Shown piece by piece: positions 25,401-39,085 of a stretch of 64,000 bases of DNA. A program made the position numbers and the translations under genes. The stretch is from Basipetospora chlamydospora. Its lineage: Eukaryota > Ascomycota > Sordariomycetes > Microascales. Below the pieces are notes generated by a model. That model was not told the DNA's origin, did no database searches, and saw only the letters and a program-made list of their open reading frames with translations. The DNA lies in NCBI GenBank assembly GCA_001599675.1, contig BCHP01000007.1, forward strand, positions 1,895,664 through 1,959,663, in the 5' to 3' direction. Position 1 is the first letter of the stretch; the number at the start of each line of letters is the position of its first letter.

Positions 25401-28400
25401 AGAGTGGGGCCGTCCCGACAACCACGCTAATGGCTCCGTGTCCGGTGGTCGGTCCACCAGTGGAGCAGCCCGGAGCGTATCTCGGCTGATATTGGATGGC
25501 GCCGTACCTCGAATGTTGAGCAGAATAGGAGGAAATTCAATAAGCGTTAGTGCAGGGTGTCCCAGAATGTAGTACTGCTGCTGAGAAAGCCGGCGCGAGC
25601 GGGGAAAACGAAGCAAACTAGAGCAGGAGTAGCGGCGGCTGCGACTAACAAGGGGGCGGCCCCATGAAAGCGGCCCTCCTGGAAATGTAGTAAATGCTGT
25701 ATATTTTCGGGTGCTGTCCCTTTTAGCAGCAAAGCTCTAAAAATGTGGATGGTACACAAAGCATGCCTTGGCCAAGGGCGCCGACTTTTTGATAATAGCC
25801 ACGACATACTTGACTACTAGGTTGCCATACTAAGTAGTATGCGTGGTGACTGGATACACTCGTGTATAATAGGCGAGTCGCCCGCCACAGAGCCCGACGC
25901 CTATGTATTAATAGCCCACAGCGAGTACTAGACCAGGGCCCGTAATAGGAGAGATGGTTGCACCCTAGTTGCAGCCGCTTTCCCCTCTCGAAAGGAGGGC
26001 ACTAGATTTGGTTTAACCAGCTTTTTTCTCCTCGTCTTAACCCATCGCATGATCGGTCCCATCGCTATGGTTGGTAATAGCCATCATCGCAGCTTTCCTA
26101 TAGCTAAAGATAATCATCGCTACCGCCTCTCGCGTTAATATACAGAGACCGGGTATTAGGGAGGAGCATAAGCTACCTCGCGAGATTCATATCTCCACAG
26201 TCCGGCTGCTATAGTACAGGGAGTCCTTTAACCAAGTCGCTGCTATAGTTACGCGTTAAAATGCTCTGTTGCTCATTAATACGTTGCTATCCTGCTATCG
26301 GGGGTTGATTCCGTTTCTTCTATCGGAGAGGAGCAAGGTGGCAACGATAACGGCGAACGCGTCCCACGAAAGCCTTGACGAAATGAAACGTCGTCTTCGG
26401 CAACATGAGACGAGTTTCCTGGCTATAAGAAGACCAGAATGAGAGGACATTAACAACTATGTCGTTTGAATAGAGGCAGGATGGCCTAAAGTTGGCAAGT
26501 CGACAGTCTTTTCTAAACCGAAAGGCGCCTCTTAGGAGACAAGTTGCCCGCTATCTGTTAGGAAACCTCGGTCCGTTTCCGATAACAATAGCCCTGGTTA
26601 AATGAACTCCACATGTTTTCTATTCTTCAATATTATTCCTCATCCACGCGCCGCAGCGGAAAAGTGACGGTAGAAATGAAATATTTATAGTGCTATCTGG
26701 CAACGGTTGTGCTGTTGGTACGCTGGAGGCCCCGAAAGCCGATGGCCGTGGGTCTCAGGCGAGGTGCGGTGGTAGGATGGAGAACGGTGGAAAAGCCACC
26801 ACTTTCGTAATGTACGCTGTCCTGGCACTTCCCTATGCTGTGGGGATCACTGGATGTTGTGAAATGTAAATCTACCTGCGGCCCTGAAAGTTGTATCTCA
26901 CGGCCGTGATTGAGCGAGATGGGAAGATGTAATAGAGTGAGATTTCTGGGCAGATCTCCAGGGTATATCTCTATCCAGGCGGTGCAATGCGGTGCAATGT
27001 GGTACATTGCTTCTTGCTGTCCAAGGCACCACAATAGAGCCCGTGAAACAGATGATTGTAAATCGGTCAGTCCCGCCTGAAGCAGTACGAAATCGATTAC
27101 CTGCGCTTCCCTAACACCCTGTGATTCTTGTCGCCCAGCCACATGGTGGAACGATCCATGCCCCAATATCTTGACTTCGTCGCCGGCGAGTTGAAGGCGA
27201 ACAACGAATGGAAGCCGCCAGTGGCCTTGAATTCGTCAGCGAGTGGCTTTCTGTTCAGCTTTACAATAGCCAAGCCAACTTACAACTATTGCTACGGTCA
27301 CAAGAAGGCCTCTGTTTGGTCCCCCAAACCCGGCGCCCTATCCCTCCATAGAATACCTGGGCCCATGGTCAAACAAGGTGCCTTTGTAGAATGCATTCAT
27401 TTTTGGTGAGCGACAATATATTTATCTATTCGTTCGTTCTATGCTGGTAAGCCAGGTAAAACCATCTTGTCCTTCTGTACCCTTGGCAAAATGCCCCCCG
27501 CTGACCAGACCGACACGCATCTTTTGCCATTGATTGACGCACTCGCCGGTAACATTCATTACACACTGCGTTCCACTTGTGAAGGGGTTGCTCAACTCAA
27601 CAAAAGGAAGACCCACGCTAGGCCACCGAAATTAGCTATGAAGCCTGTGAGTCGAGCGAGAAGGCCTGTTGTACTCAATCGGCGCGAGCGTACAGAGAAT
27701 ACGTTGGAACCCTTCCGCCCCTCCCACATGGGAGATCGACTTGACCCCAACGGTGATGCTGACAGATGTACGGCCATGATCACACCATACTCTATGGAGG
27801 AGTGGCCGCTCTCGCTTCTTCGACAGCATAGCTTCCCTGTCGAGGAATGTAGCTCGCAATGGTCGACATAGGACTGTGTCCTTAGCTGGATGTCCCGCCA
27901 CAGCTTGATAACGAGGCAGGAATGATTGATGTTCTTGCGAATCAAAGTCATAGTACGGCTCAAAACTTGGCGGGATCTGTTTAATGACGATGGATCGCCA
28001 CCTATACTGGAGGCTCCTCCACTAAGTTTAAAGCACCGTCGCCTAGGGTCATAGTCGTTGGCCAAGACCGAGCGATGTAGGAATGCGGTATAATCTCACC
28101 GTATTGAGGTACCCTCCATGCGTGTTAACAAAGTCGCAAAAATGAAGACGTGATGCAAATCCTGGAGTACGACTGAAGCGGGAATTGATATACATGTGAC
28201 AGAGAGGCCACGCCCAGCCCGCGATTCCCATATTCTAGATATATCTTTGTCAATGTTAGAAATGACTATGGAGACCCTAAGGGCGAGTCGAAATGGGGCG
28301 ATCAAAGGGTTTATGTACTCGGAGGCGCTGCTCCATGACCCCTTCATAAGCGGTCCAACGTGAGCGGGCCCAGCGTCACTCTCTGAGTATCCTTGTCCGG

Positions 28401-29200
28401 CCGGTGTTGCGACGATCGACAGCAGCCATATGTTGCGAAAATGAAATTGCACTTCTTCTCTCTCCCCGTAGTAACTCTCAGTAGGCGTACAACTAGTGGG
28501 AGAAACAGTCGGAAATCTTGCCGTCAATGTTCGTAAACATGCGAAACGCTTTAGTTTAAATAGCTGGCCCCTTATTTAACGGTTTCTTCGTCGGAACTAT
28601 GCTATCCCTCAGCCCTATACGGAGTTGTCGCTTACGCATGAATGTTCTTCTGCCAAAATATCTTGACCTTTTGTGGCCCGTTCTTGTGTCTGCGATATTC
28701 GTAAGTCTGAGCCTTTGGCGGGCAACGAACACCTGAAACCCAGCGGTGGATAGTATGTTAGCGACTAAGCCGTGCGCTCCACCGATGGATTGCCCCTTGG
28801 AATGACTTCAGTTACTTCTACTAATGGGCTCCTCCCGAATAGCCAAGTTTGGTGAAACACTACGTGATACGGGTCTGGGTATACGCGGCGAATAAGCAAG
28901 GTGAGTAATGCATTATTCGAAAGAACGAGCACGTCGGAATTTTGTGGGATCACAGCTTGGCCTGTCTTGAGTTCTTAGACCTGCGCCTTAATGGGACGCG
29001 TTGTCCGGCTCCTCACGTCCCTATCATCTTAGGCGTGCCGTCTTCCGAATACCCGTCATTCTATCGATAGCCGCGATACACTGTTTGCTTCCGATGCCAA
29101 CGATGCTGACGGAAGGTATTACCTCGGCGGAACGGCACGCCTACCTATGTGTTCTGGCGATACCGGGACGGTATAGGTTAAAGCTTCGTCTAGATTAGAG
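16494..29200. other. Gene desert, left part
   Basis: Nearly 13 kb with no intact gene. All frames are short and their codon use is random. The first few hundred bases hold the 3' UTR of the ATPase gene. GC content by eye is near 45-50 percent, clearly below the genes. CTA, TAG and TATA words are frequent. No terminal repeats, transposase or reverse-transcriptase motif was recognised. RIP-like bias seems weak from 17 to about 25 kb and stronger to the right. It is probably old, heavily mutated repeat DNA. Confidence 0.5.
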
Positions 29201-29599
29201 CCCAAGCCTCCCGCCTCACAGGCTTCGACGGACCTATAGGTATCCTTCAAATAGTAGGTAGAATTCCTTCTTTACGTGAAGGGCTGGAGCTCTAAGCGAT
29301 CGGTTCACTTCATAAGGAAGATAATAGAGGGAATTACGGCTGATTTCTTTCACAGTTCTATATACACCACCGCCTACTGCACCTAGTCTTTCTCCGCAGC
29401 GGCGCGACTGTGGCACAGGCTCGAGGAGCATAGAACATATAGGGGTGCTGCGCGCGGGGGGGGAAGTAGTGCGGGCCGGGGCCGAGGTAGTAGTGGTAGG
29501 ATCAGGGATAGTAGTGTCGGCGAGGGCGGTGGTAGTAGTAGTAGCGGAGGGCGCCGGCGGGAGACGAGGACCTGGCATTAGGAGAGGAGGAGGGAAGGG

Positions 29600-30060
29600 C
29601 GGAGTTAGCGATCCCCAGCTATTCTCCGATTGCGGTAGCCAGTTGGCTCTCCGTTCCATGATTGAAGTAATCTTCGAAACCTTCATTCAGGTCGAAGTTC
29701 ACGCTATACTCGACGACGTATTGTTCGAGGAGTGGCCACACTTTACCTCCTCCGTCCCGCTGGTAGTTGGGCCAAGCGGCATATCAAGGGTAAGCGATGT
29801 ATGGAAACTAGCGACTGGGCCAGTTAAGGGGTCTATCGTTATATAGGAATCGCGTGTAGTGAAGGGGGTATTTCTATGACTTGCCGTATGGGCACTCCGC
29901 ATAGACCTCTATAGAGCTTCTAGTATGGTAAGCTAGCCGCCTGGCGATGGTTTCTTCATAATAAGTGACGGGCTCCTTCTTTACCGCTAAAGGCCCGTGT
30001 TGCTCCTTCTAACGCCTGTTACCTCTATAACGTCGGTCTCGGCTGGGGGCCAAGAAGTAC
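29600..30060 (-). pseudogene. Decayed coding remnant, family unknown
   Basis: One minus-strand frame reads like protein for about 150 codons but is cut by TAG at 30009-30011, 29874-29876, 29808-29810 and 29619-29621, and by TGA at 29784-29786. All five stops are in the same phase. Between them lie protein-like pieces such as EPVTYYEETIARRLAYHTRS and EGFEDYFNHGTESQLATAIG. Four of five stops are TAG, as expected if CAG (Gln) codons were hit by CpA-to-TpA mutation. Another frame over the same DNA is also partly open, so the assignment is tentative. With the remnant at 31.6-32.5 kb it may be part of one minus-strand element of about 3 kb. I do not recognise the family. Confidence 0.35.
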
Positions 30061-31585
30061 ATAGATTCAGTAACACTGCGGCACTGACATTGATTTTATC
30101 AGCAACTAAGCGGCACAATAAGACGGCTCGGATATTGGCCATAGGGGCTCCAACCATGGTACCCATACGACTGGAGATGTTCCAGAGAGCCCCATATCTA
30201 TAGAATACTGGATTTTCCGTCCAAAGTTCGGCCGAATTCCCGTATAGAGGCAATCGGGCTGCCGTGCAGGAGATTGCTTAGCGTGTACCGCAATGTTCCT
30301 TAGAATATCCAAGAACGCCCGTGTCCCATAGACCTTACCCTAAGGTCTAGCGTACCCGAGAATACCGGTAAGGCCTAGGCTTATAGAGGTCGATACCCTT
30401 TACAACTCGGATTCTACTACCGGAAACGTGTAGAGCGATATAATAGCGAGTGGGGGCCATCGTGAATATCACAACCCTTGCTAGTAATAGGAACCGAACG
30501 TACAGTACCTACGAGCAGTCCCTTCTAATAGATACATTTAACATGGCTATAGAATCTTGTCTGGAAACCAAGTGCTGCAACCGCGGGCTTGCTAGGTAGA
30601 CAGGTCGGCGGCCAAGGCTTCTCCCTTCTTACACTATTATCTACCATTTACGGCGGCGGTTAGTAGGAACGTTTCTGCCATTACCTATGTAGCCTTGTCT
30701 TCCACGGTCAATACAGCCTTATAGTCGGTCTATAAGACTAACGGCCCAAGAAGGACTCGCCCTGATATTGGCGTGTCGCGGATGATGCGCGATACTATAT
30801 TTTACAATGTCGCTAGCACCAAAGTCTTGGTAGTGTTGGCGGTGCACCCTAGAACAGCGCCTAAATATACTGATTCGCATATTTCGCATATATCTAGATC
30901 GATAGTACTACAACACTCAAGCGCAGGCATTTCTAAGAACTAGTTTACCGCGGCCATTTATCCAAGGCAAGTGCACCATAGCATGTCACTCTAACATCGC
31001 CATCCTTAGAGGCTTAGCGATCTCAATGAAGGACCCCGCCGAGCTCTACGGAAACCTAGTGGGCTTTTGATAGATGAGAAACAGCGAGAACATGAAGCCG
31101 TGACTTTCTCGTACTTCTAGTCGGCTGACTTAGTAGTTTGTCATCGCCTTATGTATGATGCGCGCTCCGTGAAGCCTCCCTATTGTTGAACAGGGTGTTC
31201 CTTTTCGCTCGTGCACTGAAAATATGCATCACGATATCACAGATGCACTCATCGGTATGAATCCACACTCTGACCGAGGACGCGGCGTTCTATTGTTGGC
31301 GTTGGGAAAGGCGGGGCTTTGGTGGTAAGACTGTGTACCCCTGAGGCAACGGCGACGCCATGGGGGATGTCATGTGGTATACGCCAGCCGCCTCCAGAGC
31401 CGGGATATATACTTGGGGGACAATCGATCAAGGTGACGGCTTCCATAACTCGGTGCTTACGGGTCCGCTCTCCCTTATAACGCAAAGAACGGGCCTGTCT
31501 GTACTTTTCCACATGCTTTAGACGTGGACGATCTGGTTCGTATTAGTAGATGCTTCTATACCACCGCAGCCTGTCTTTAGTGTTA

Positions 31586-32519
31586 GCTTTCGTCCCTGTG
31601 TAATTCGCACCCTGCTTCTTCCTTGAGAAGTGACCTATCCTTGTTTTCCCTATCAAGGAGGAATTTTCCGCAAGCGATATAGACCACTATGGCCACCATT
31701 TGCTGGGTAGTCAAGCTGACCTGCGATTCTACCATACGTCTCGGATCCTTCCAGCGTACATACTGGTTTGCAGTTATATCTTCTATAATAAATGACGATT
31801 ATGACGATTTCTTTCTGGAAACGCTACATTGCAGCCGAGCATCACTGCCAGGTCTAACACGCCGAATGATACTGACATACTGGAAAGCCGTGTGCTGGGC
31901 CGTCACCGGAGTCGTGGCGGCGAGCACTCCCAGCCGCTGCACAAACTGCTGCTCAGTGTGGACGGGCACGAGAGCCCATGCAGCGGAACACAGGGCGACC
32001 TGTCGGATGGCCTGCAACTCGAGCAGCGACAAGGTCTGCAGCTTGACGGGGACACTACCACCGGGAACACTGCGAATAATATGCTCGGCAACACTAAGCA
32101 GCTTAGTGTTTAACGCCCGCAGCATCTCCCAGTCACGGGCCAACTCGCGCGGCACCATACCGTCCTGGCCCTCCTCCGGAGCCGGTAGATTGGCCTAGCG
32201 GGCTACCACGTTCCGCTAGAAGTGGTGGCTAACCTGGGCGACCCCTACTAGCTCCGAGGGGATGCCGTAGTATACCTTCTTATTAGAGCCGTAGCATACG
32301 AAAGTGCCACTATTACCAGGCAGATAGATAGTAAAGGGATAAGTATAAGTCGTGACTTGGCCGTTTTGGTACGATCGGGGGGTGTTTAGAAGGGAACCGG
32401 CACCACGCTGAAACGCTGCGAAAATATTGAACGACTTCCGTCTAGGCCCTAGTTGCCAACCCTGATCCTGGCGTGCGGGAAGTAGGCGTGGTTTGAACTA
32501 TGGATAAACGGGACTGGCT
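31586..32519 (-). pseudogene. Decayed long reading frame, family unknown (likely mobile-element gene)
   Basis: A minus-strand frame of about 310 codons has only four internal stops: TAG at 32498-32500, 32216-32218 and 32195-32197, and TAA at 31799-31801. It ends at a TAA at 31583-31585. About 14 stops would be expected by chance. The segments between the stops are strongly protein-like, for example LLNTPRSYQNGQVTTYTYPF and ELARDWEMLRALNTKLLSVA. Three of the four stops are TAG at places where Gln would fit, again as expected from RIP. A 9-bp direct repeat (AATCGTCAT) sits at the TAA. No reverse-transcriptase, integrase or transposase signature is visible, and I cannot name the family. Gag-like or other mobile-element proteins are the best guess. 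Confidence 0.55.
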
Positions 32520-35500
32520 TTTGAGTATTGCCGCATCGATACTCTAGCCGAGATCGAATGAGTACATATCGACTACACTTTGCTTCTTCTCGAGATATAT
32601 ATCTGGCTTTATATCATGTGCCTTGTATTGAGACTGCTCTATCGTGGACGACAGAGCGAAGGTTGAAGTTGTCCGCTATACCCGACTGTGCACTACTTGG
32701 GATAGTATTCGTCAACTAGGATTAGAGATCCGCATTCCCCTGTTGCCCATACCTCATGCGGCGTTGGAGGAAAAGAAAACCCCAAGGAGTCTGAGTCTCC
32801 CCCAGACGTGGCTATAATATAGAGTTGCGAAGTAGGTCTAAACCCCCTCAGTTTACCTCCTTATCGTTAGACCCTAAGGGAAACGGGCGGATATTTTCTC
32901 TCCGAGGACTAGAAGGGCGAAATCGGGACAGGGTATTCCGCGATTAATGTGCTCTTAAGCTGGGAGGGACCGCATGGCGACAGTGTAAGGCTGCAGAGTT
33001 GGTTTTATTAACCGCCAACCACTTACCAAGCGCCTTAGGAAGACGTTCATAGAGATGTCACTAGTCTAGGAGGCGCGGGGCCTCGTGTCCGTGCCCGTGT
33101 AAGTCGCTATATAGTGGAAGATTCGCGCCGAAAAATCCAAACTGCTTTAGCTTACCTTCCGCGATAAGCAAGGAACTATGTTCTATAGTTCTCGGTCGGC
33201 CTATGTTGAGATAGTTGGTGACAGTGTTATGCAGGGATGCGTGGACTTACTGTAGTGTTCCAGTTCCTGCTCTGTTATGTAAACGTGAAGATAATCATCA
33301 ATGCGTAGGTTGCCACCCTTCCTTAGTCTAGATGCCGAGTCTTCGGGATCATATTAGCCTCAAAGGCCAAAGTAAACATGCGCGGCCAGCAAGAGGTTTA
33401 GGAGTGGAGTACTGCATGGAACATTTGGTCTATCACTAAGGACTACGGTGAATGGCCTATATATTGTCCTTCTCTACTACATGAAGGAAAGTTCGCTCTA
33501 GTTTAAGAAGTATCGCACCCAGCTCCTTAGCATGCCTTGCCGCGATTTGGTTCCTGAAACGAAAAAGAATGTATATATATTTATATATTTAGGGGTCTTC
33601 CCCGATGTAGCCAGTTCATCTATCAAAGCCTCGGTCTGGTGAGGGCTAAATTGCCAGTCGAGGGTGATCATTTCCTTCTAGGCGTGATGCGGCACACGAT
33701 GGGAAAGTTCAACCCGATATAGATGGGTAAGGCCTGACCAGAAGTGTGTTAGAGGAAAGGGTGAGCCGTGGAGGTGTGGGTATAGGCACGAAGAATGGCC
33801 GGGCCGACCTGAGTACGCTAACGAGATCTACTACGGTCATGAGCTGACGCAACTCAACGAGTCAGCCCAAGAGGGGAAAAACTAATTGATGTAGGCGCAT
33901 GACGACCTCAGCGCCTGTATATATATCATCTAGCTGCTTTTCAAGCCGGATAGTGCCGGTGCTGCGCATTTCTCCCCTAGCGCACAGCGCTTGCCGTCCC
34001 GTGAGACCATTGCCTCCGCCGCGAGCGTCCCTACGCGTGGAATGTCGCCTCTAAGGAAAGTAGTAGTATGGATTTCTCGGCCTCAACGCCGTCCTTTTCG
34101 GAACACAGGAATCTTCGCTTCTTTCCCCGCCCGCCCATCCGTCCGAGCGCGTGTACTACACAAATGATACGCATATAAAAAATTGAATGGAGGTGCTTTT
34201 GGGCCCCGGAAACTTGAAGTATATATCGGGGTTCTTATTATTGTAAGGAATCAAGACCTTGAAGTATCAAGACATGTGCTGAACTCTTACCCATGCGTGA
34301 TATTAAGCGGTATGATTACGGGTATCAACGGTTTGGAAGGTATTTGCCCTCGTCCCGGGCCGGAGATTGTTCTTGATAGTAGTAGAATTGTCGTGAGAGG
34401 CAGTGATAAGATCTAGGGCCCGACCTTCCCGAAAACGAATGTCACGCCGTGAGAGGACGTCCTCTTCTATGACATCTCGGCTTTCCTGTTGGGCTGATTC
34501 AAAACTTAGGGTGGCCCAGGATATCAGGTGTTTCTTCAACCGTGCTGCCTTCGGTAGCCCTTTCGTTCAGGCTTTAGGGGCCACTTCCCAAAGCAAATTA
34601 TAAGCTAAACAACTAGGGACTATGCCTCTGTACATTAACCACGGGCCTCGGCTATTAATCTTCCCTCCTTTTGAGAAGGCGGAAGAGCCTTAATATATAA
34701 TATATTTTAAGTGTCTAGTGCCCTAATAGAGCAATGGTTTAGGCGTCCACCAGCTGGCCTCTGCGCCCGTAAGCGGTAGGATATAGCCTCAAGGTGTTTC
34801 TTTTCCTAGTTCGTAACCCGTAAGACCTTTAAGGAACTACGGTGTGTTGCTCGAACAAGCACTCGTGCAGTGAAATATTTCTGTCGACAGGGGTGAGGCC
34901 AGCTCGGCGTGGACGTCCTGGTTCGGTACTATCCTCATACCCTCATACAATTGTGGCAGGATGACCAAGAAGGGAGGATTCGCCTAATGAGCAGTGAAAC
35001 CGCTGCAAAAAACAAGAAGTCAGTAACCCGCACATTTCACTAACAAAATTTGGGGAACATGCCTGAGATGCTCCGCTATCCGATATCAAATGGCCCATAC
35101 TTCAATGCCGGTAAAATGCTTGATTGCTGGCGTCGCCAATGGCAGTAAGGCCGTACACGTTGTCTCCTAAGGACGCGGCTTATATTGTCCCGGTGATGCT
35201 AGGCGCTGGAGGCGGAGCGAGATTGATAAGAGATCCTTGAGCAGCGCTTTGGCATTAGAACAAAGTTTTATGGGTGCGGTTTCGTATATAGAGCAATGTG
35301 AATGGCTTCTGACGTTTCTCTCAGAGTTGAAATACAAGGCAGCCGCAATTTTAATATAGTGTGCGTTGTATAGGATTGTGAGCTCTACGATCGCCAGGGA
35401 TGTGTCCAGCGAATTAATCAAGCCTCTTAATCAAGGGAAAACAGATGCAAACTCTTAAGAGGAAGGGGTTGTTAGAAAAAGCGGGAAAGGCGATCCCTGA

Positions 35501-38500
35501 AGAAGGTCGGCGGCCTTTCCGCGAGTACGACCTTCACGCAGGGCTCATACATTTGGTAGAGGATTTACTCTATGCTGCATACACTATTAGCCGCATGTAT
35601 AAAGTGTGCTTTTATTAAAACCGCACAAGGCATGCAGCTTGTTGATATAGCTGTATACTAAAGGAGTGTATAGTTCCTACGGATAGTAGGAAATGTAGCG
35701 GAAAGGTCGGCTAGAAGAACAAGAGACGAGGGGTTTTGTGACTTGCCCCCTTATAAAATAATAGCTATGCTGAAGATCCATCGGTGTAAGGTGATTCCGT
35801 TTGCGAACGCGTACGTCTCCTAGTGCCTATTCATAGTCTGTCGACTGTGGCCTTAAGACTTTGGAGATGGGGCAACTCCCTAGGGTTAGTGCCTAGAGCC
35901 GCTGTTGTTCGTAGTAAGAACGAGCGGCCGGGGCCTTATTGTATGGCATCAGCAAAGTGCAGTCCGTTTGCAGACATTCTCTAAAGAGTGGATTGTTATT
36001 GACTGGACACGAGGGCGCTCAAGACGTGTCCCTCAGTACCCTACTGGCAGCTAATGTGAAGGTTTGGAAGTTGGATGTTCATGGGTGATTGCCCTCTGTG
36101 ATATAGTCCCATGCGCCCACCGCGGTTCCACACGTCGGTCACTATCTAGGATGCGTCGGCTGGAGCCATGTAGCCCACAGCCCACGAAGGAAGTTATAGT
36201 GGAAGTAACTCGTCGCGAGTGCGGTGATGTTTGCATCCTGGTGTTCCTCAACTCAGTCCCATAGACGGAGCCTACCAGTCAGAGACCGCATATGGATATA
36301 CTCCAATTCCAATAAGGCGAGCACTATCTAAGGCTCCAGGAGTCCTTTCTGCTTCGTTCGAACATAGAGTAAAAAGGGTGTCTTGCCTTCATACATTACC
36401 AAGCTTGTCCCATTTATCCCGGCACCCCCGGAGTATAATGAGCTATGGACTTACTAAAGCATCGTCTTGGAGAAGTATAGTCTTCTACGCGGACATCTGC
36501 CAGAGGCATATCTGGCGACACTATGGCCTTACTTATTTGTCCACAGTAACTATAGTCTCAAAAAGTCAGGCCGTTGGATATGTAGCCTGCTACGTGCCCG
36601 TAGCAAGATGTAGCAAGGGATTTCCCTTGTACGTATACCTCTGAGTGAATATCGACCCGGGCCGGGGCAGGACTCTATGGCTCGCGTGGGTCTATAGCAT
36701 CGAATGTTCTATGACATTTGGCAGAGGTTGATGATGTACGGAAATAGTAGTGCTGAATTGTGATTGATGTACGGCGCTGATGCCGACTTTTATGGGCAAC
36801 GTGGAAGTCGTCTTTGTATATGAAGTAGACGGTTTTCTAGCTGCCACCTAGTCCAACTTGAAGACGCGATGCACTTCTGCCCTTTGTCCCGTAGCTCGGT
36901 CTGCAGACAAGCCAAACACTGGTAGGACAGTCGCATGACTACCGGTATTCCTACCTGAGCCCTTGAACTATTCTTCGTCTTCTACCGGGCGAACCCATGC
37001 GGCGAGCTGGTTAGCATAGCTGGCCGATGTGCCAGGCTGTCTGGCTCGTACCATGGAAGGGGAACGCCTGTCCATTTGCCGTTTCGCCATCCTGGAGACA
37101 ATCATTACGGCTTTCCCGATGTAAGTCTCCCGGTGTCGCGGAATCGGAACATCAGCCTGGTGACTTCTGTGTAGCTACACCGAACACTCTGTGCATCTGG
37201 ATCCAAGCTAGCCTTCATCTAAGTAATATCCTAGGAACAGCGAGCCATGATGACCGATGGCGTGAGCCGACGGGCCTGAGAACCTACCAAGGTGGCTAGA
37301 AGAGCAGCATTTTGCCCTATAAGCTGTGTTGTTCAGTTTCCTCCCGCTATAGACATCCTTCGTTTCCATCATGGATAACCTCAGAACTGTCCGGGCCCTG
37401 CCATTACGTAAATACATTGGTTCCAATCTTCTGAGGTTAACTTGGCGTGGAAATAGTGCTGAACCCTCAACTATCGCTACCGAATGAGTTGAATCGCTTC
37501 GCGCGGTGCTCCGCCGCCCAGACTCTTCCTCCCGTCTCTCAATCTCTCAATCCACCGGGGCTGCTCGGAATATAGGCTGCTAAAATTATACCGGCAGATG
37601 AGGCTCTGCTCCCCCCGTGATCCATCTCGGCCCTTGTCATTGTGATATTATACCGCCAAATGTGAGGCGACGTCCCATGTTTGATGCTTGTTGATGGCGA
37701 ACAAAAAGGATTGGACTTAAGCTGAAGCTGCCAGCGCGACCCACAGCGCGAGGCATTCTTCAGCCGTCTTTGTATGGCTGTTGTTTTTTTTTTTTTGTTC
37801 CTGGACCCTGGAATGTGGCTGTGCAAGTTTCTAAATCGGGGGTTGAGCTTGCCGGAATCAGGTACGGAGTATACAGCCTCCACCGCTACTCTGGGATTTT
37901 TCCGACTGTGATGGGTCCAGCCCTACCAGAATCCGTTCTCACCTGCTCACCACGGATTGCCTCGCGGAGAAGGGGAAATGCGTTGTTGTGGGTGAAGTGC
38001 GTCGGGAATCTATTGGAGCCTGGTCGCCGTGAAAGAGCGCCAATGGCGTGGTTCCTTCGGCGGAGGCTGCTGTGGACCTGAAGAAGGATGACCAGGGGCG
38101 CTGGTCAGCTCATAGAAGGCCTGCCGTGATAAGGAGTACTTCCCCCGCGGCATAGAATTTGGGACTTCGAATCCACGGGATCAATCCAGCTGTCTTCTGC
38201 GGTGCAGCACGAAGCGGCCGACGAAGGACTTTGTGGTATCAATTCGGGATATGGGAATCGCTTTTGGCTGGTACAAGTTGCGGGACGGGGCTTTGTTCGG
38301 TTCACTCCGAAGAATGTCGGGATTAAGCGAGAATGCATCAATTTGATGGGACAGGAATCTGGTCGAATTCCGGGTTGCTCCAGTCCTGTCGTTGCATGAA
38401 ACGCGCGTGCACCGACAGGAGCATCACGGCGCTCAGGGGGCTATGGTAGCCCTATTGCTCCTCACGGGCCCAGCATGGCGGAAAAGATTGTGGACCCCTT

Positions 38501-39085
38501 CATCTCCCCCAGCGGCCGCCGCCCGACCTTGATGACCCCAAGTCAGCCCTGGGAGACGTGGGACAGTCCACACTATTCCAAAAAGCGGACTAGTCTGTAA
38601 TGCGCAGTCGCACCCAGGTGCCACTCCGAGATCCTGGCCCTGTGGCAACGCTCGGTTTCTCCTCCGCGGTTCAGTTGTTCGTGGCCCAAAATAGGTTGCT
38701 GTCGGAATGCGCAGCGGCCGCGCCATGTCAATCGTCCTCTGGGGACGGAGATGAATCTCCTAGAACGAGATGGACCCCGTTCGCCGGGAAGTAAGCGCGG
38801 CCGCCAGAGACGCGGTTTCCCCCCTTTCTCTCCTTGGATCGTGGACTGTCGGGATTAGAGGACTCAAGATTTCGTGGAGGATTAATACCAGGGCTCATCC
38901 CGCCGATTGCCCATCACATTTCTCTATTCCCATCATCACCAACAGCTTTTCTTCATCATTCTACTTGGGTTCCCTGGTTCTTTTCTTTTCCTTGTTCTAT
39001 AATCCATTCATTCTCTGTATCACGTCTTCTGACACAGTCCTTTCCGTTTCCCCCCTCTCTCTTGTTCGGAGCCTTGTGCACCACA
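32520..39085. other. Gene desert, right part
   Basis: Six and a half kilobases with no intact gene. Up to about 37 kb it is TpA-rich (for instance TA runs near 33571-33592 and 34692-34712) with broken frames throughout. From about 37.5 kb composition becomes more gene-like. The last 250 bp before the hydrolase start are pyrimidine-rich (TTTCTC, CTTTTC, CCCCTCTC) and look like a fungal promoter and 5' leader. One TACGGAGTA word lies at 37863-37871. Confidence 0.5.

Noticed and set aside
29234..29686. 150-codon minus-strand frame with a Thr/Pro-rich part
   Set aside because: It is low complexity, conflicts with the better remnant frame over part of its length, and starts inside decayed DNA; not called a gene.
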